Shown here piece after piece: positions 16,742 to 25,378 of a stretch of DNA of 64,000 nucleotides. Origin of the DNA: Larkinella knui (GTDB lineage: Bacteria; Bacteroidota; Bacteroidia; Cytophagales; Spirosomataceae). Below the pieces are notes generated by a model. That model was not told where the DNA came from. It saw nothing but the letters and a program-made list of their open reading frames with translations, and made no database searches. Made by a program: the position numbers and the translations under genes. The DNA lies in assembly GCF_003858645.1 (NCBI RefSeq), contig NZ_RQJP01000004.1, positions 682,001 through 746,000 of the forward strand, read 5' to 3'. Position 1 is the first letter of the stretch; each line of letters starts with the position of its first letter.

Positions 16742-18190
16742 TCACGCCAAAACCGGCTTCACGACTTTTCCGTGCACATCCGTCAGCCGATACCGCCGAC
16801 CCTGGTGTTTGAAAACCAGCTTTTCGTGATCGACGCCCATCAGGTGCAGAATTGTGGCCTGAAAATCATGCACATGCACGGGATCTTTGACAACGTTGTA
16901 GCCGAACTCATCGGTTTCGCCGTATACCATGGCTTTTTTGACACCCGCACCCGCCATCCAGACCGTGAAGCAACGCGGGTGGTGGTCGCGGCCGTAATTT
17001 TCTTTCGACAGTTTCCCTTGTGAATAATTGGTCCGGCCAAACTCACCGCCCCAGATCACGAGCGTGTCGTCGAGCAGCCCGCGTTGTTTCAAATCCATGA
17101 TCAAAGCCGCCGACGGCTGATCGACGCTTTTCGTCTGAATTTTGATGTCGTTGGGCAAATTACCGTGCTGATCCCAACCCTGATGATACAGCTGTACAAA
17201 CTTGACGTCTTTTTCGATCAGTTTGCGGGCCAGGAGACAATTGGCGGCAAACGTGCCCGGTTTGCGGGAATCGGGGCCGTACATATCAAAAATGTAATCC
17301 GGTTCTTTCGAAATATCGAGCGTTTCGGGCACCGACGTCTGCATCCGGTACGCCATCTCATACTGCGCCATCCGGTTGTTGATTTCCGGGTCGAGCACCT
17401 GTTTGTACTTTTCCTGATGCAGTTTTCCTAAATAATCCAGCATTCGCCGACGACTGGTTTTGTCGATACCCGGCGGGTTGTTGAGGTAATAAACCGGGTC
17501 GGGACCGGAGCGAAAAACCACGCCCTGATGCACGGACGGCAGAAAACCGTTGCTCCAAAGCTTGGCATACAGCGGTTGATCGCCGTCGCGCCCTTTGGAA
17601 AGCAGCACGACAAACGCCGGCAGATTCTGATTATCGGAACCCAACCCATAACTCGCCCAGGAACCAAAGGATGGCCGGCCGGCCTGCTGGGAACCCGTTT
17701 GAAAAAAGGTCACCGCCGGGTCGTGGTTGATGGCTTCGGTATTCATCGAGCGAATGAAGCACAAATCATCCGTAATGCGCGAAGTGTAAGGCAGCAACTC
17801 GCTGACCCACATCTGGCTATGACCATGTTTGGCAAACTTGAACTTGGAAGCTGCCAGCGGAAACCGGCTTTGCCCGGCGGTCATGCCCGTCAGACGCTGC
17901 CCTTTGCGCACCGACTCCGGGAGCTCCTGGCCCCACATCGTTTCGAGCTTGGGTTTGTAATCGAACAGATCCAGCTGCGACGGCGCACCGCTCTGGAACA
18001 GGTAGATGACCCGTTTCACTTTCGGTGAAAAATGCGGTTTGCCCGGTGCCCGGTTTTCTTCGCTCCCGGCCACCAGTTTCGTCGGATTGAGCAGCGAAGC
18101 CAGGGCAATGGCGCCCAAACCGGCGCTGGTTTTGCCCAGAAACGTCCGGCGGCTCAATTGATCGTGAAGTTCGTCTTCCAGGTTGTTCAT
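16742..18190 (-). CDS. Tat-exported DUF1501 (sulfatase-like) protein
   Basis: 482 residues. A twin-arginine signal (SRRTFLGKTSAGLGAIALAS, about 13-32) is followed by the DUF1501 domain, which has an alkaline-phosphatase/sulfatase-like fold, with KRVIYLFQSGAPSQLDLFDY, FIRSMNTEAINHDPA, VQLYHQGWDQHGN and VIWGGEFGRTNYSQG. DUF1501 genes are regularly paired with PSD1/planctomycete cytochrome genes, as here. Biochemical function is unknown. It is paralogous to the gene at 35828-37273. It follows the PSD1 gene after a 36-bp hairpin. Confidence 0.9.
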   Translation of the reverse strand: MNNLEDELHDQLSRRTFLGKTSAGLGAIALASLLNPTKLVAGSEENRAPGKPHFSPKVKRVIYLFQSGAPSQLDLFDYKPKLETMWGQELPESVRKGQRLTGMTAGQSRFPLAASKFKFAKHGHSQMWVSELLPYTSRITDDLCFIRSMNTEAINHDPAVTFFQTGSQQAGRPSFGSWASYGLGSDNQNLPAFVVLLSKGRDGDQPLYAKLWSNGFLPSVHQGVVFRSGPDPVYYLNNPPGIDKTSRRRMLDYLGKLHQEKYKQVLDPEINNRMAQYEMAYRMQTSVPETLDISKEPDYIFDMYGPDSRKPGTFAANCLLARKLIEKDVKFVQLYHQGWDQHGNLPNDIKIQTKSVDQPSAALIMDLKQRGLLDDTLVIWGGEFGRTNYSQGKLSKENYGRDHHPRCFTVWMAGAGVKKAMVYGETDEFGYNVVKDPVHVHDFQATILHLMGVDHEKLVFKHQGRRYRLTDVHGKVVKPVLA

Positions 18191-18205
18191 GACCTTCTCA
18201 TTTTT

Positions 18206-18294
18206 CTCCGCTTACCTCCCTTTTCTCTGCTCAACTCCGCGATACAAAAAAGCTATTTCGCGGAGTTGAGCAGAGAAAAGGGAGGTAAGCGGAG
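18206..18294. repeat. 36-bp perfect inverted repeat between PSD1 and DUF1501 genes
   Basis: Arms 18206-18241 and 18259-18294 are perfect reverse complements over 36 bases around a 17-base loop. It fills nearly the whole gap between the PSD1 stop (18296) and the DUF1501 start (18190), so on the transcript it is an intercistronic hairpin. The right arm reaches within two bases of the PSD1 stop codon. Confidence 0.9.
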
Positions 18295-18295
18295 G

Positions 18296-21200
18296 TTATC
18301 GTTTGATAATTGCTTCGTCGACGTTCATAATCGTGCTGGTAACCACCGTCCAGGCCGCCAGCTCGGACGTCGGCAGGCTTTTGTCAACCGGATATTCACC
18401 AACACTCAACAATTCGGCCGCCCGCTTGGGGTTGGTCTTAAAATCGGCCAGTTCTTCGGCATACAACTGCTTCATCAGCGCCACCTCCGCCGGTCGAACC
18501 GGTCGGCTGGTCACTGCTTTAAACACATAACCAATCAACTGCTCATCCCGCAACCCCTTTTCCAGCGCTTTCTGCCCCAAAACCCGCGCGGCTTCCACAA
18601 ACTGCGGATCATTCAGTGTCACCAGCGCTTGCAAAGGCGTCGAGGTTTTCTGGCGTTTGACGATGCAGGTATGCCGTTCGGCGGCATCAAAATTGAGCAT
18701 CATCGGCGGGGGTGACGACCGTTTCCAGATCGTATACAGACTTCGGCGGTAAAGGCTGTCGCCGTGATTTTGCTCATACTTGATGGCATTGCGGGTCGCC
18801 AGGGCTTCCCAGATACCGGCGGGTTGGTAGGGGAGAACGCTGGGTCCACCAATTTTTTTTGTCAATAAGCCACTGGCACAGAGTGCGTTGTCACGGACCT
18901 GCTCCGCCGACATCCGGTAACTGGGACCGCGCGAGAGCAGCGTGTTGTCCAGATCCGCTTCCAGTTTTCTGGCATCGGCAACGGACGACTGGCGGTAGGT
19001 AGCCGACATCACGATCATTTTCTGCAGGGCTTTGGCGTTCCAGATTCCCGACCGTTCTGTACCATCGCGGAAGCGAACGGCCAGGTAATCCAGCAATTCC
19101 GGGTGGGAGGGAAGGTTGCCCTGATTGCCGAAATCGTCGCTGCTTTTCACCAGCCCCTGACCAAAATACTGCTGCCAGAACCGGTTGACCATCACGCGAC
19201 TAAACAATGAATTGTCCGGATTTAGTAACCACATGGCCAACCCCAGGCGGTTTTTTGGATAGTTTTCCGGAAACGGCATGAGCTGCGTGGGCGTTGCGGG
19301 CGTCACTTCCTCACCGGGGGCGTCGTAAGCTCCGCGTTTCAGTAGGAACGTTTTCCGGGGGAATTTCCGCTCTTTCATCACCATCACCTGATCCGAATTG
19401 TTGTAGAGCATCAGTTCCTCCGCCCGGTTTTTCTGAAATTCTTCGAAGGCTTTGTGATACGTCGAATCCTGTGCGGTAACGTAGTAGGTGTACAAACCGG
19501 CACGTTGAGCCGCCGTCCGTTTGGCCGCAGGCGTAAACAAAGCCGTCATGAGCGCGTCCGATTGTCCGGCCAGTTTGGGAATTTCCAGTGGAGTCAGCGT
19601 GCGGTTGTAAATACGGAGTTCGTCGATGGCGTAATCTTTGATGTAATGATCGTGAATCCGGCCAATCAGGAACGGCGAGCCAGACCAGTTCTTGCCATTT
19701 TTGCCCCGGTCGATGCTATGAACCAGATGGTCAGTAATGGTCTGAAGTTGAGTCGGTTGCCCATTCAGATACAGCTTAATACCGGCGGCCCGGCCCGATC
19801 CGTCGTAGGTCATCGTCAAATGAAACCACTGCTTGTAGCGGATCTTGGCCACGGTTTCGACATCCAGGCTGTTGTCCGGCCAGACGTGGTTGATGGTGAT
19901 TTTAAACCGACCATCGGCCAGCAGCCCGATTTCGTAACCCCGGTTTCCGTCAAACGGCCCGTTCGATTTCCCCATCAACATCCCTTCCAGACCCGGTTTG
20001 GCAACGTTGAACCACGCACTCAGCGAAAAGGGCTCGTTTTGCTCAAAAAAGCCGACTTTTCGGGGCAATTCAATGTTGCTGTCGCCTTTCAGATACCGGG
20101 CCATGCCGACTTTCCCTTTGATTTGATACGGATAACTTTCCGGATCACCGGCAAAACGGGCGGGAAGCGTGTCGTTTACCTGATTCCAGAAGGCGTTGCG
20201 CGGGTCTTTTTCGAGTTCTTCGCGGGTTTTCGGAACGGCGGGTTTCTTCACTTCGGGCAATCCCAGCTTTTTCCGACGTTCTTCTTCTTTCTTTTTGAGT
20301 TCGTCTTCTTTTTTCCGTTCGGCGTCTTTCAGCTTCTTTTCCTCCGAATTTTCGTAGGCTTTAAAATCCCGCCGATCGGCTTCATCAAAGGTATAATGCG
20401 CCACCAGACCGACGTTGATCGACGACGTCGGATTCCGTTCAGCCTGACTCAGCCACTGACCAAAAGCCTGTTGATACTCGGGACGATTGGGGTTTAGTTT
20501 CTGTTGTAACGGTTTGATTTTCTGGTGAATATACTTCAACTTGGCGTCAACGTCCGAGGAAGTGAGCGTGATGGTCGGAGCCGGTTCGCCGTTGTACGGG
20601 ATTTGGCCGCGCTCGTTGTTGTTGTTGAAAAACGCAAACAGGGAATAATAATCTTTCTGGCTGATCGGGTCGTATTTGTGGTCATGGCAGCGTGCGCACT
20701 CCACGGTCATGCCCAGCATCGCTTTTCCGAACGTATTGACCCGGTCGGCGACGTATTCCACGCGGTATTCTTCATCCACAATACCGCCTTCCTGGCTCTG
20801 CTGGTGGTTGCGGTTGAAAGCCGTCGCCAGCAGCATGTTTTTAGTCGGGTTTGGCAGCATATCACCCGCCAGTTGCCAGGTAATAAACTTATCGAACCGC
20901 AGGTTTTTGTTATACGCCGTGATTACCCAATTCCGATAGGGCCACATCGTGCGCAATCCGTCGTCCTGATACCCGTGCGTGTCGGCATACCGGGCCGCAT
21001 CCAGCCACTCGACGGCTTGCCGCTCGCCATAATGCGGACTGCTGAACAGCCGGTTGACCGCTTTTTCGTACGCATCCGGCGATTTGTCGGCCAGAAAAGC
21101 GTCTACCTCGTCCACTGTTGGCGGCAAACCGGTCAGATCCAGTGAAACCCGGCGCAGCAGGGTCGCTTTATCGGCTTCCGGATTGGGGGTTAACCCTTTC

Positions 21201-21757
21201 TCTTCGAGCTTTTTAAGAACAAAATTGTCAATTTCATTTTTGACCCATTTCTCGTTTTTAACCTTCGGCACCTCCGCCAGCTGGGGCGCAATGAGCGACC
21301 AGTGCGGTTTGTATTCAGCGCCCTGCTCAATCCAGCGAACCAGCAACGCTTTTTCTTCCGTCGTCAGAATGAGATTGGATTCCGGCGTTGGCATCCGGTA
21401 TTCGGGGTCGTCAGAAATGATGCGGTGGTAGGCTTCACTTTTCGCCAGATTACCCGGAACAATGGCGGTTTTGCCACTTTTCGACAAGGCTTCGTAAGCA
21501 CTTTCGGCAATATCCAACCGCAAACCGGCTTTCTGTTTGGCTTTATCCGGGCCGTGGCAGGCAAAGCAGCGGTCCGATAAAATGGGTTTGATGTGGAGGT
21601 TGTAATCGACTTTTTCGGGCAATTTGCTTTCAATCGCCACCAATTCCGCCGGTTTTTCAACGCTGGTGCCACATGAACTCCAGACGGCTACCGAAAACAG
21701 GCCGATCGCCGTTGTGAACAGGAAAGATTGAAATCGTATGTCGGATGAATGGCGCAT
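18296..21757 (-). CDS. PSD1 protein with planctomycete cytochrome and LamG domains
   Basis: 1153 residues, exported, possibly a lipoprotein (Cys at 29). Order: PSCyt1 domain with heme motif CFACH (64-68); PSCyt2/DUF1549 (about 170-370) with a second heme-type motif CARCH (354-358); LamG/concanavalin-like part (about 450-720); PSD1/DUF1553 (about 830-1095), with MVNRFWQQYFGQGLV and LQALVTLNDPQFVEAAR. The LamG region has a lysine/glutamate-rich insertion (about 470-520) that its paralogue at 32486 lacks. Function is unknown in the family; an extracytoplasmic c-type heme protein is expected. It is transcribed with DUF1501. Confidence 0.9.
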   Translation of the reverse strand: MRHSSDIRFQSFLFTTAIGLFSVAVWSSCGTSVEKPAELVAIESKLPEKVDYNLHIKPILSDRCFACHGPDKAKQKAGLRLDIAESAYEALSKSGKTAIVPGNLAKSEAYHRIISDDPEYRMPTPESNLILTTEEKALLVRWIEQGAEYKPHWSLIAPQLAEVPKVKNEKWVKNEIDNFVLKKLEEKGLTPNPEADKATLLRRVSLDLTGLPPTVDEVDAFLADKSPDAYEKAVNRLFSSPHYGERQAVEWLDAARYADTHGYQDDGLRTMWPYRNWVITAYNKNLRFDKFITWQLAGDMLPNPTKNMLLATAFNRNHQQSQEGGIVDEEYRVEYVADRVNTFGKAMLGMTVECARCHDHKYDPISQKDYYSLFAFFNNNNERGQIPYNGEPAPTITLTSSDVDAKLKYIHQKIKPLQQKLNPNRPEYQQAFGQWLSQAERNPTSSINVGLVAHYTFDEADRRDFKAYENSEEKKLKDAERKKEDELKKKEEERRKKLGLPEVKKPAVPKTREELEKDPRNAFWNQVNDTLPARFAGDPESYPYQIKGKVGMARYLKGDSNIELPRKVGFFEQNEPFSLSAWFNVAKPGLEGMLMGKSNGPFDGNRGYEIGLLADGRFKITINHVWPDNSLDVETVAKIRYKQWFHLTMTYDGSGRAAGIKLYLNGQPTQLQTITDHLVHSIDRGKNGKNWSGSPFLIGRIHDHYIKDYAIDELRIYNRTLTPLEIPKLAGQSDALMTALFTPAAKRTAAQRAGLYTYYVTAQDSTYHKAFEEFQKNRAEELMLYNNSDQVMVMKERKFPRKTFLLKRGAYDAPGEEVTPATPTQLMPFPENYPKNRLGLAMWLLNPDNSLFSRVMVNRFWQQYFGQGLVKSSDDFGNQGNLPSHPELLDYLAVRFRDGTERSGIWNAKALQKMIVMSATYRQSSVADARKLEADLDNTLLSRGPSYRMSAEQVRDNALCASGLLTKKIGGPSVLPYQPAGIWEALATRNAIKYEQNHGDSLYRRSLYTIWKRSSPPPMMLNFDAAERHTCIVKRQKTSTPLQALVTLNDPQFVEAARVLGQKALEKGLRDEQLIGYVFKAVTSRPVRPAEVALMKQLYAEELADFKTNPKRAAELLSVGEYPVDKSLPTSELAAWTVVTSTIMNVDEAIIKR

Positions 21758-21882
21758 ACGAGCAGAAGGGGTTTAAGGGAAAAAGACGATGAATTTACAA
21801 ACTCCACACGGTATTGTAAAGGAATAAACCAATTTGGTTTCAAAAAAGTGCAACGTACCCACGGTCGGAGGGCAGCGGGTAC

Positions 21883-23403
21883 TTACTTGGCTTTGTCGGC
21901 TTTGGCCGAATCGGCTTTTACAAACGCGGCAATGGACGTTTCAGCCAGTCCCATGTTGATTTCCAGTCCCGGCATTGCTTTTTTCAATTCGGCAACGCCC
22001 GCGTCGGTCACTTTCGTTTGCCAGAGGTAAACGGTTTTCAGGTTTTTGATACCGGCCAGTTCTTTCAGCCCGGCGTCGGTCACTTCCGTACCATACAGGT
22101 TCAGGTATTCGAGATACGGCAGATTTTTCAGGTTTTTCAAACCGGCATCGGTCACCTTCGTTTGTTCCAGATGCAGTTTTTGCAGGTTTTTCAACTTGGC
22201 TACCTGCGCCAGTGTGGCATCGGAGACTTCCGTATCACCCAGTTTCAGCCAGACAATTTGCTGGCTTAATTTCGGCAACGAAGCCGCCTGTGCATCATTG
22301 AACGACCGCGCATTGACCGCGCTGACTTCCAGTTGGTTCTGTTCCTTCGACAACGGTAAAACCAGCAAACCGGCTTTTTTCAGTTCTTCGATGGCTTTCG
22401 GATCAGCCGCCGGAAGCTTCATCGTCAACACCGGCGATTCCGGCGCGGGGCCGGCAGCTACCGTCTCACCGCCAACGGCACCACCACCCGTTCCGAGCGC
22501 GGCCAAAGCCGGTTTTATCGCATCAGACACTTTCAGTTCCGCTACTTTTTTGTCGAATGGCGCTCCCTCGTTGATCCACCACGTTAGCAACGCAATCTGA
22601 TTTTCGGTCAGCTGGGTTTTGCCTTTGGGCGGCATGTGGTGGTCGTCTTCTTCCGGTAACAAACACACTTTCACCAACTTACTCTGATTGGCTTTGCCAG
22701 CAACCAGAATCGCGCCATCTTCACTGCCTTTTTTGATCATTTCCGGCGAATCCAGCCGCAAATCGGCCTTCGATTTTTCCGGATTGTGACACTGAATGCA
22801 ACGACTTTTCAGAATCGGATGCACAATTTGCTGGTAAACCATCGCCTGGTTAACGTCTTCGATGGGTTTTGCCGCTTCCTCCGCTTCTTCCCGGGGTGGA
22901 ATGCCCGCCATCGACCGGAACGGTTCAGGGGTATGCTGCGTCAGAAAATCGGAGCCGTGGGTGAGCGAACCGCCTTCGTGGCCAGCCGCCAGCAGCAGAA
23001 TGATACCGACACCCAGGGCTGGGTAATAGAACAGCGGACCGAAGCGGATTTTAGGCCCGATTCGTTCGTGTTTAATGGCCCAGGCTACCCAGGAAAAAAC
23101 CGCCACGCCGATGCCTTCCCACATGTGCAGGTTCAGCGTTTCTTCCTCATAACCACCCGCTAACGAAAGCAGATAGCCGAAAATACAAGCCATCGTGGCA
23201 CTGACCGCCGACCAGAACAGGATCAACGTAATAGTGTGTGAGCTGACGGTTTGGCGACGCGTAACCCGGTCGAGTTCCAGCAAGCCGGCAATCAGCAGAA
23301 AACCGATCGGCAAGTGAACGATCAGCGGGTGAAAGTGACCAAAAAATAAAGCCCACTCGGAAGGTTTCGGAGAAGTGGCTTGTAAAAGAATGAAAAGAGT
23401 CAT
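21883..23403 (-). CDS. membrane-anchored cytochrome c with LRR tail (DUF2231-PSCyt1-LRR)
   Basis: 506 residues. The N-terminal DUF2231 part (about 1-145) has four or five membrane helices with HFHPLIVHLPIGFLLIAG. Then comes a planctomycete-type cytochrome domain with heme motif CIQCH (202-206) and a possible distal Met in HHMPPKGKTQL. The C-terminus (about 395-490) carries leucine-rich repeats with the phrase KVTDAGL repeated. The heme part should face the periplasm, with the LRR as a binding surface. The ATG at 23403 is used; the upstream extension has no protein character. It lies 125 bases upstream of the PSD1 gene. Confidence 0.85.
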   Translation of the reverse strand: MTLFILLQATSPKPSEWALFFGHFHPLIVHLPIGFLLIAGLLELDRVTRRQTVSSHTITLILFWSAVSATMACIFGYLLSLAGGYEEETLNLHMWEGIGVAVFSWVAWAIKHERIGPKIRFGPLFYYPALGVGIILLLAAGHEGGSLTHGSDFLTQHTPEPFRSMAGIPPREEAEEAAKPIEDVNQAMVYQQIVHPILKSRCIQCHNPEKSKADLRLDSPEMIKKGSEDGAILVAGKANQSKLVKVCLLPEEDDHHMPPKGKTQLTENQIALLTWWINEGAPFDKKVAELKVSDAIKPALAALGTGGGAVGGETVAAGPAPESPVLTMKLPAADPKAIEELKKAGLLVLPLSKEQNQLEVSAVNARSFNDAQAASLPKLSQQIVWLKLGDTEVSDATLAQVAKLKNLQKLHLEQTKVTDAGLKNLKNLPYLEYLNLYGTEVTDAGLKELAGIKNLKTVYLWQTKVTDAGVAELKKAMPGLEINMGLAETSIAAFVKADSAKADKAK

Positions 23404-23479
23404 TGAATGGATCGGATGTTCAATTTTGGGAGCGACTTTCGGCCGGGGCAAAGCCTGACGAATGCACGTATAATTCCAA

Positions 23480-23570
23480 GCCGGGTCGAAAATTGAATTT
23501 CGACCCGGCGAACGGTATTTCAAAAGTTGAGCAAGTATGAAGCCCTTGCGTACAAAACGCCCGCAAGGGC
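23480..23570. repeat. two hairpins downstream of the NHL gene
   Basis: GCCGGGTCGAAA (23480-23491) pairs perfectly with 23498-23509 around a 6-base loop. GCCCTTGCG (23542-23550) pairs with CGCAAGGGC (23562-23570). Both lie between the NHL gene stop (23582) and the cytochrome gene start (23403). Neither has a T-run on the minus strand. Confidence 0.7.
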
Positions 23571-23581
23571 CTGCGGTTTTA

Positions 23582-24649
23582 TTAGCTAACCCGTTGAAGC
23601 TTCACCGGATACGTCTTTTGCGAAGCCCACTGCGGCACATACACGTTCTCATCGCCATCGACCAGCACGTCGTGTGGGTGCATGAAGTTGGTAAAGGTCA
23701 TGTCTTTCCGCTGCTCTTCCAGTTTGCCGTCTTTGTAGACCGGTGCCGAACCGCCCGGCGTCGAAACCACTTTGTCGTTTTTGTCCAGAATCTGGATGTA
23801 GCCCGAGTTCGGATACGCATCGGACGTGCTGCGGAAAACCGCTCCGTAAATCATGTCGCCGTGCAAAACCGGGCGGCAGATGTACGAACCCGGTAAGGCA
23901 ATGGTCGACAGGTACTTGCCATCGAGCGTAAACCGCTTCAGGCAGTTGTGCCGCCGGTCGGTAATCAGCAGGGTTGGATTGGCCTTGTTGCGGGTATCGA
24001 CCAGAATACCGTGGCAGCAATCGAACTGGCCGTTTTCGGAGCCTTTGCCACCCCAGTGCCGGATGTATTTGCCTTTGGCGTCGTATTGCGTAATGAAATT
24101 CAAACCGTAGCCGTCGGCCACGTAAATATCGCCGTTGGCGGGATTGATGGCGGTTTCGGTCGGCGTAAACTGCGTGGGGTAATCGTATTTGCCGGTTTCT
24201 TTCGGGTAGTCGATTTTCAGCAGTTCCTTGCCTTTCAGGTCGGTTTTGATGACCTGATGCCGGTTGTTGTCGCAAATAAACAGGAACTGCTCGGCCCCTT
24301 CGTTCGAAAGCGTCAGGCCGTGAGCGCCGGGGTAGCTGGTGCCCCAGGTTTCGAGCAGTTTGCCCGATTTATCGTAAATAATGACGTTGTTTTTGGTCTC
24401 GTTGGTCAACAGAAACAGCCGTCCTTTGGCGTCTTCCACCATTTCGTGGCAATCATTGACCGGATTTTTGCCCGCGTCCAGAACGCCCCAGTTCGGCACG
24501 ACCCGGTAGCGGTGTGAGCCATGCCCGACCGTCATCTCATCGGCTTTTGGTTTAGCGCCGAAATTAATATTCGGGATGGTTAATCCGACTGCCGTTGCAA
24601 CCGTGGCTTTGGTGATGAACGTACGTCGGTTTACAGGTTGTGAATTCAT
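23582..24649 (-). CDS. Tat-exported NHL-repeat beta-propeller protein
   Basis: 355 residues. A twin-arginine signal (NRRTFITKATVATAVGLTI) is followed by repeats typical of a six-bladed propeller (AHGLTLSNEGAEQFLFICDN, NPANGDIYVADGYG, HPHDVLVDGDENVYVPQW). It is related to peptidyl-amidoglycolate-lyase-like and NHL proteins. Exported; ligand and reaction unknown. It is in line with the cytochrome and PSD1 genes on the minus strand, so a shared transcript is possible, though two hairpins intervene. Confidence 0.85.
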   Translation of the reverse strand: MNSQPVNRRTFITKATVATAVGLTIPNINFGAKPKADEMTVGHGSHRYRVVPNWGVLDAGKNPVNDCHEMVEDAKGRLFLLTNETKNNVIIYDKSGKLLETWGTSYPGAHGLTLSNEGAEQFLFICDNNRHQVIKTDLKGKELLKIDYPKETGKYDYPTQFTPTETAINPANGDIYVADGYGLNFITQYDAKGKYIRHWGGKGSENGQFDCCHGILVDTRNKANPTLLITDRRHNCLKRFTLDGKYLSTIALPGSYICRPVLHGDMIYGAVFRSTSDAYPNSGYIQILDKNDKVVSTPGGSAPVYKDGKLEEQRKDMTFTNFMHPHDVLVDGDENVYVPQWASQKTYPVKLQRVS

Positions 24650-24687
24650 ACGATTGATTACAAAAGGTTTAGGAAATTAGGTGTTAA

Positions 24688-24770
24688 GTACCTACGGACT
24701 AAAGTCCGCAGAGTTCTGGATTAGTAAAAACTACGGACTAAACGGGGGCGCCCGTGCGATCCGCAGGTAC
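24688..24770. repeat. REP-like element related to 12824-12906
   Basis: Contains GTACCTACGGACTAAAGTCC (24688-24707) and an altered second half ending in CCGCAGGTAC (24761-24770). The ACGGACTAAAGTCCG core is the same as in the element at 12824. The central part holds an extra GC-rich palindrome. It overlaps no gene; its end lies 2 bases from the CdiI-like stop. Confidence 0.65.
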
Positions 24771-24771
24771 G

Positions 24772-25164
24772 TTACGACAATTCGAGAAACCGCTCGGGAT
24801 TGATGCCCCGGTCTTCCAGTTCATACGAATTGTTTATAATAAGTTGGTGAATATACTGCCAAAACGGGCGATTTGTCAACCAAAAATTCAAATCGACGTT
24901 CAAAACACTTTGTAAAAGGTCACCGGGGTAATAATCTCCCTCTGCAAACAGATTTTTATTCAGCTTTTCCATCGCCAGCGGAATCAGATACGGCAATGAA
25001 ATTCCTTCGGAAATCAGCAGCCGGATGTCTTCCGTGCTGAACTGACTCAGGGGTGTTTGACGCAGTGCGTAAATCTTTTGGCTCCGGTTATCGCCAAAAT
25101 CCGGCTCTTCCCCGCTTTTCTGTTCCAGTAGTTCCAGGGTTTTTTGCTGCCAGTTTTCCTCCAT
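24772..25164 (-). CDS. CdiI-like contact-inhibition immunity protein, no toxin nearby
   Basis: 130 residues, soluble and acidic. The layout ALRQTPLSQFSTEDIRLLIS, SLPYLIPLAMEKL and EGDYYPGDLLQSVL matches the family named contact-dependent growth-inhibition immunity protein (CdiI group 3). Such proteins bind and block a toxin domain delivered by neighbours. No CdiA, Rhs or toxin gene is visible next to it. The promoter box TAGATTTG lies at 25212-25205. The family call comes from pattern memory. Confidence 0.65.
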   Translation of the reverse strand: MEENWQQKTLELLEQKSGEEPDFGDNRSQKIYALRQTPLSQFSTEDIRLLISEGISLPYLIPLAMEKLNKNLFAEGDYYPGDLLQSVLNVDLNFWLTNRPFWQYIHQLIINNSYELEDRGINPERFLELS

Positions 25165-25204
25165 TTACGTACGATCCATTTCAAGGTCCGGACACGTTCA
25201 ATCA

Positions 25205-25212
25205 CAAATCTA
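25205..25212 (-). promoter_or_regulatory. -7 box of the CdiI-like gene
   Basis: Minus strand TAGATTTG fits TAnnTTTG and lies 40 bases before the ATG at 25164. No convincing -33 element is seen. Confidence 0.4.
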
Positions 25213-25378
25213 CCGCGTCCGAAACTACTTCTGTACTTGTAAAGGTATCTTTTTTATTGGCGGAAAACCGTTCGTAAAGGCGAAATATGCACTAAAAATT
25301 TATTTTTCATTCGCGATGTGAGGTAATAAAGTGCAAACTTGTCTATGTTAAATACCACCTAGATTCGCGCTCGTTTGC

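Noticed and set aside
22018-22260. Tandem DNA repeat in the cytochrome gene, considered as a CRISPR-like array
   Set aside because: The repetition is the coding of leucine-rich repeats in frame, with diverged copies and no fixed spacers.
23404-23523. Upstream extension of the cytochrome-LRR frame
   Set aside because: Runs through a perfect hairpin and has no membrane or signal features.
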